Shown here piece after piece: positions 60,921-64,000 of a DNA stretch of 64,000 nucleotides; the stretch's first letter is position 1, and the number at the start of each line of letters is the position of its first letter. The notes under the pieces are model-generated. The model worked only from the letters and a program-made list of their open reading frames with translations. It ran no database searches and was not told the DNA's origin. Source of the stretch: UBA981 sp942490995. GTDB taxonomy: Bacteria > Pseudomonadota > Gammaproteobacteria > Ga0077536. Both the position numbers and the translations under genes were made by a program. Where the stretch lies: assembly GCA_942490995.1 (NCBI GenBank), contig CALOBG010000028.1, forward strand, positions 46,368 through 110,367, written 5' to 3'.

Positions 60921-62039
60921 TCAGACCATCGGTTCTACTTTGTCGCTGTGGCGGGATTCGGCCAGCAGCCGCTGCAGCTCGGGGTTGCGCGGATCGGGAA
61001 CGCCGTCCATGCCGCTGGCCGCGATCAGGGTCTTGAGCTGGCGGCGGCAGCGCACCGGGCCGGAGTCGGTCTGCAGCATGACATGCTCGACATCCTCGAT
61101 GTCGTTACCGCCGCGCTGCCGGATCATGGCGTGCTGGGCTTCGATGATCGGTTTGTCCTGGCCGCCGAATGCCGCCTGGATGGCCTGTTCCCACTGTTCG
61201 AGCACGTGCGGGCCCTCGTCACCGTTCGACGCCGAGACGCCCCAGAAATAATAGGTACTGCCACTGTCCTTCGGGGTCAGAATATCGGTGCCGTAGATCC
61301 AGATCCCTTCCTCGCGCGGCCGCCCGGTGGGCGTGATGCCGACATCGAGCAGCATATGCGCGGGCGCGTCCCAGCGCATGTACAGCCAGTGATCGACATC
61401 CTTACCATAGTTCCCGAATATCGCATCCCAGGCCGGCGGCGCCAGGCCCTCGGGGCACCAGCGGTTCGACCAGATGGTGGTGCCGGCCTGGTGTACATGG
61501 TGCTCGCCGCGCTTGATCGCCTCCGAGCCAAGAATACCCTCGTGGACAAATTCGACGTGGGTCAGATCCATCAGGTTGTCGGTGATCAGCTCGTAGTAGC
61601 CATGCATTTCGATCACACCCTTTACGGTCGGAAAGCGGCTGTCGGTGTGGCAGGAGAAATCGGGAATGGTGGCGGGGTCGGCATACGCCGCGTCGCCCAT
61701 CCAGATCCACAGCATGTCGTGGCGTTCTTCGAGCGGATATTTGTAGGTGCGCGCCCGCGACGGGATTTTCTGATTGCCGTGCGGGTTGTAGATACACATG
61801 CCGGAGCGGTCGAACTTCAGACCATGGTACGGGCACTCGACCACGTCGCCATGGAGTTTGCCGAGGTGCAGCGGCGCGGAGCGGTGCGGACAGGCATTGT
61901 TCATGGCCAGCGCAACGCCGTCGGGATCGCGATAGAAGAGGATTGAGCGGTCGATGATGGTGCGTTCGAACAGTGCCTGTCCGACTTCGTCGCTCCACGC
62001 GGCGGCGTACCAGGCGTTGTTGAGAAACTCGGTGCTCAT
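60921..62039 (-). CDS. Rieske non-haem iron oxygenase (vanillate demethylase-type)
   Basis: This is a 372-residue terminal oxygenase. ATG 62039 follows GAGGAGAGGGGATCC. The Rieske centre is Cys50-Pro-His52 and Cys69-Pro-Tyr-His72. The catalytic iron motif is in ITDNLMDLTHVEFVHEG (the D..H....H pattern). Members of this branch remove O- or N-methyl groups or hydroxylate aromatics (VanA, DdmC). Electrons should come from the ferredoxin encoded just upstream. No ferredoxin reductase gene is visible. It may generate the hydroquinone by O-demethylation of a methoxyphenol, which is inference. Confidence 0.9.
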   Translation of the reverse strand: MSTEFLNNAWYAAAWSDEVGQALFERTIIDRSILFYRDPDGVALAMNNACPHRSAPLHLGKLHGDVVECPYHGLKFDRSGMCIYNPHGNQKIPSRARTYKYPLEERHDMLWIWMGDAAYADPATIPDFSCHTDSRFPTVKGVIEMHGYYELITDNLMDLTHVEFVHEGILGSEAIKRGEHHVHQAGTTIWSNRWCPEGLAPPAWDAIFGNYGKDVDHWLYMRWDAPAHMLLDVGITPTGRPREEGIWIYGTDILTPKDSGSTYYFWGVSASNGDEGPHVLEQWEQAIQAAFGGQDKPIIEAQHAMIRQRGGNDIEDVEHVMLQTDSGPVRCRRQLKTLIAASGMDGVPDPRNPELQRLLAESRHSDKVEPMV

Positions 62040-62125
62040 GGATCCCCTCTCCTCGAATACGCGCCATTGTCCTCGAAGCGGCGTCTCGAAATCCAGTTTC
62101 GCGGGAACGCGAATCGAGCCGGTTT

Positions 62126-62440
62126 TCAGGCCTCCCGCCATGGGCTGAGCGCCTCGAGTACGAGATCCGAACGCGGCCCCACCGAACACAGTAGTACGCA
62201 GCCATCGGCGCGCGCAGCGGGGTCGCTGACGGCGTGTTTCGAATATCCGCGCAGGCTGGTAACCGTGCCGCTCAGCAGTCGCGCGCGGCAGATCGCGCAG
62301 CGGCCCTGCAGGCAGCCGGTGGTGAGGACATAGCCGGCGCGAGCCGCCGATTTGACGATCGAGCGCCCGGCCGCCGCATGGAAACGCACTTCGGCGCCGT
62401 CTTCGTCGCGCAGAGTGACCTCGAACCCGGCATCGGCCAT
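62126..62440 (-). CDS. Plant-type [2Fe-2S] ferredoxin
   Basis: This is a 104-residue electron carrier. ATG 62440 is supported by the family start. The cluster ligands are Cys43, Cys48, Cys51 (TGCLQGRCAIC) and a later Cys, probably Cys85 (CVLLC). It is 86 bases upstream of the Rieske oxygenase start on the same strand and is the obvious donor to it. Free-standing ferredoxins of this length are less usual beside vanillate demethylase-type oxygenases, which normally use a fused reductase-ferredoxin. Confidence 0.88.
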   Translation of the reverse strand: MADAGFEVTLRDEDGAEVRFHAAAGRSIVKSAARAGYVLTTGCLQGRCAICRARLLSGTVTSLRGYSKHAVSDPAARADGCVLLCSVGPRSDLVLEALSPWREA

Positions 62441-62450
62441 GCGACCGCGC

Positions 62451-62856
62451 TCAGCCCGGATCGGGAATGTCGGCCGGGTTGGGTACGCTGAAACCGCGCT
62501 GCACCGCTGGTCGTGCGGCAACTTCGCGGTACCAGCGCAGCACGTTCGGGAACGAGCGGAAGTCAACGCCTTGCCATTCGTAGCGCGCTATCCACGGCCA
62601 GGTCGCGATGTCGGCGACGCTGTAGTCGTCGCCGGCGAGGCAGGGGTTGTCGCTCAGGTGTCGATCCAGAACGCCGTACAGACGGGCCGCCTCGCCGGCG
62701 TAGCGGTCGCGCGCATAATCGGACTTGTCTGGATTGAAATGCACGAAATGATGGGCCTGCCCGAGCATCGGTCCGGCCCCGCCCATCTGCCACATCAGCC
62801 ACTCGATGGCGCGCCAGCGCGCGTCCTCTTCGAGCGGCAGCAGGCGCCCGGTTTTG
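62451..62856 (-). pseudogene. Glutathione S-transferase (YfcG/YghU-like), N-terminus removed by IS insertion
   Basis: About 134 residues of GST remain, from the end of the thioredoxin domain (NKTGRLLPLEEDARWRAIEW) through the helical domain (LMWQMGGAGPMLGQAHHF and GDDYSVADIATWPW). The first 75 or so residues should lie beyond the IS, outside the window. It ends 10 bases before the ferredoxin start, so it was probably the first gene of the catabolic operon or close to it. The insertion may affect expression of the genes downstream. Confidence 0.85.
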
Positions 62857-62860
62857 TTAG
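62857..62860. other. TTAG target-site copy at the IS5-type left junction
   Basis: TTAG fits the YTAR target preference of IS5-subgroup elements and sits exactly between GST coding sequence and the IS end. The second copy should lie beyond base 64000. Confidence 0.55.
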
Positions 62861-64000
62861 GGAACTTCTGCAAAAGCCTATGATCTGATCAGTTGCGTGA
62901 AACGACAAGGGCGGTTCAAGGAAACATGAAGCAACTGACACTGGGTGGTGGGTTTGAGAAGTATGCGAAGCCAACGCGGCGGGAGCAGTTTCTCGCGGAT
63001 ATGGATCGGGTCGTACCGTGGCGCAAACTGCGCAAGGTGATCGAGCCTGTCTATCCCAAGGGCGCCGGCGGCCGACCGGCGAAGGAGCTTGAACTGATGC
63101 TGCGGATTTACTTGCTGCAACAGTGGTTCAACCTTTCAGATCCAGGTGTTGAGGAAGCCGTGTACGACTCACGCGCGATGCAGCGTTTCTTGGGCATTGA
63201 CCTCGGTCAAACGCCGGTACCGGATGAATCGACGGTGTTGCGGTTCCGTCATTTACTGGAAACCCATGAACTTGGCGAGCGCCTGTTTCAGACGGTGAAT
63301 GAGCATCTGGAAGGTGTAGGAATTAGGGTCGGCACGGGCACGATTGTCGACGCTACCATCATCAATGCCCCGTCATCGACGAAGAATAAAGACGGCAAGC
63401 GGGATCCAGATATGCACCAGACCAAGAAGGGCAACCAGTGGTATTTCGGGATGAAGGCGCATATCGGTGTGGATAGCCAGAGCAAAGTCATTCATACGGT
63501 GGTGGCGACGGCGGCGAATGTGCATGACTCACAGTGTCTACCAGACCTATTGCATGGTGATGAGACGCGGGTGTGGGGCGACTCGGCGTACCAGGGGCAA
63601 AATGAGGCGCTGCGTGAGCATGCGCCGAAGGCCAAAGATTTCACCAACAAGCGCTACCGTCGCAAGGGGGTAGTGGACGAAGTTGAGCGCGCGAAGAACA
63701 AGACTAAATCAAGCGTTCGTGCGAAAGTTGAACATCCCTTTCTGGTGATCAAGCGCATCTTCGGCTTTACCACCACGCGTTACCGCGGCTTGGAAAAGAA
63801 CGCACATCGGTTGTTTGTGACCTGTGCGCTGAGCAATATTTATCTGGTCCGACGACGACTATTGCGACTAACCGTGGCATAGCTACGTCTGACGTCCAGT
63901 GATCCGGACAGCGACGACCAAAGCGGGTCAAAATCATTTCGTTTCTGTCACATCACACGCCGAAATAGACCGAACACCAGCAATAAACCTCAACTACGCT
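62861..64000 (+). mobile_element. IS5 family insertion sequence (right end outside window)
   Basis: The left end begins GGAACTTCTGCAAAAGCC next to a TTAG target. The transposase gene covers 62926-63882. No inverted copy of the left end occurs up to base 64000, so the right terminal repeat lies outside. IS5 elements are about 1.2 kb, so little should be missing. The 118 bases after the transposase hold nothing else. Confidence 0.8.
62926..63882 (+). CDS. IS5 family transposase
   Basis: This is a 318-residue DDE transposase. ATG 62926 follows CAAGGAAAC. The N-terminus (MKQLTLGGGFEKYAKPTRRE) and GGRPAKELELMLRIYLLQQW are typical of the IS5 subgroup. DDE motifs are visible: Asp in GTGTIVDATIINAPSST, Asp in VWGDSAYQGQ, and Glu in VRAKVEHPFLVIKRIFGF. 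It looks intact and could be active. Confidence 0.93.
   Translation: MKQLTLGGGFEKYAKPTRREQFLADMDRVVPWRKLRKVIEPVYPKGAGGRPAKELELMLRIYLLQQWFNLSDPGVEEAVYDSRAMQRFLGIDLGQTPVPDESTVLRFRHLLETHELGERLFQTVNEHLEGVGIRVGTGTIVDATIINAPSSTKNKDGKRDPDMHQTKKGNQWYFGMKAHIGVDSQSKVIHTVVATAANVHDSQCLPDLLHGDETRVWGDSAYQGQNEALREHAPKAKDFTNKRYRRKGVVDEVERAKNKTKSSVRAKVEHPFLVIKRIFGFTTTRYRGLEKNAHRLFVTCALSNIYLVRRRLLRLTVA

Noticed and set aside
63883..64000. The right terminal repeat of the IS5-type element
   Set aside because: No inverted match to GGAACTTCTGCAAAAG occurs before the window ends.

Overview
The window is high-GC chromosomal DNA, probably from an environmental gammaproteobacterium. The pointers are a fused CysNC beside CysD, a DUF1329 protein, RmuC, YpfJ and YajD homologues, a VPLPA-type sorting tail, and many genes for CoA-linked, aromatic and xenobiotic metabolism. 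Genus cannot be fixed from the sequence. I see no tRNA, rRNA, CRISPR array or replication origin. The window starts inside a GMC oxidoreductase gene and ends inside an IS5-type insertion sequence.

Layout. 1-12.4 kb: GMC oxidoreductase tail, VPLPA-CTERM protein, DUF1329 protein, intradiol (probably hydroxyquinol) dioxygenase, MATE exporter, amidase, cysD-cysNC, GFA-like protein and a beta-lactamase-fold esterase. 12.4-17.9 kb: GNAT-nitrilase fusion, enoyl-CoA hydratase, rmuC and a class III CoA-transferase. 17.9-22.7 kb: a minus-strand run (NeuB-like, NeuA-like, Gfo/Idh/MocA, SDR, MFS) that looks like CMP-nonulosonate synthesis. 22.8-31.3 kb: cytochrome c-PQQ alcohol dehydrogenase, HNH protein, a translationally coupled thiolase-like/aldoxime dehydratase pair, formamidase/acetamidase and an RND exporter. 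31.6-41.3 kb: a detoxification and housekeeping stretch with an HxlR regulator divergent from a GST, a frameshifted DUF1993 gene, LLM oxidoreductase, second GST, MFS, YdhR-like protein, a DUF4870 lipoprotein, GNAT, zinc ribbon, YpfJ and CmcJ-like enzyme.

41.4-53.7 kb is the most unusual part: a five-gene minus-strand island of DUF4143 ATPase, SNF2 helicase, type III-like DNA methyltransferase, Fic protein and type III-like Res helicase-nuclease. It reads as a genome-defence locus. The methyltransferase is split by a single in-frame amber codon between its DPPY motif and its AdoMet-binding motif. Two of the genes have palindromes at their starts. A short orphan PEP-CTERM-like tail sits at the downstream edge.

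53.8-62.9 kb is an aromatic catabolic run: amidase, FAD monooxygenase, HSL-type hydrolase, DUF1330 protein, aldehyde dehydrogenase, both subunits of a hydroquinone 1,2-dioxygenase, a Rieske oxygenase and its ferredoxin. It can be read as ring hydroxylation or demethylation, then ring opening of a hydroquinone, then oxidation of 4-hydroxymuconic semialdehyde. The run ends in a GST cut by the IS5-type element, with a TTAG target at the junction.
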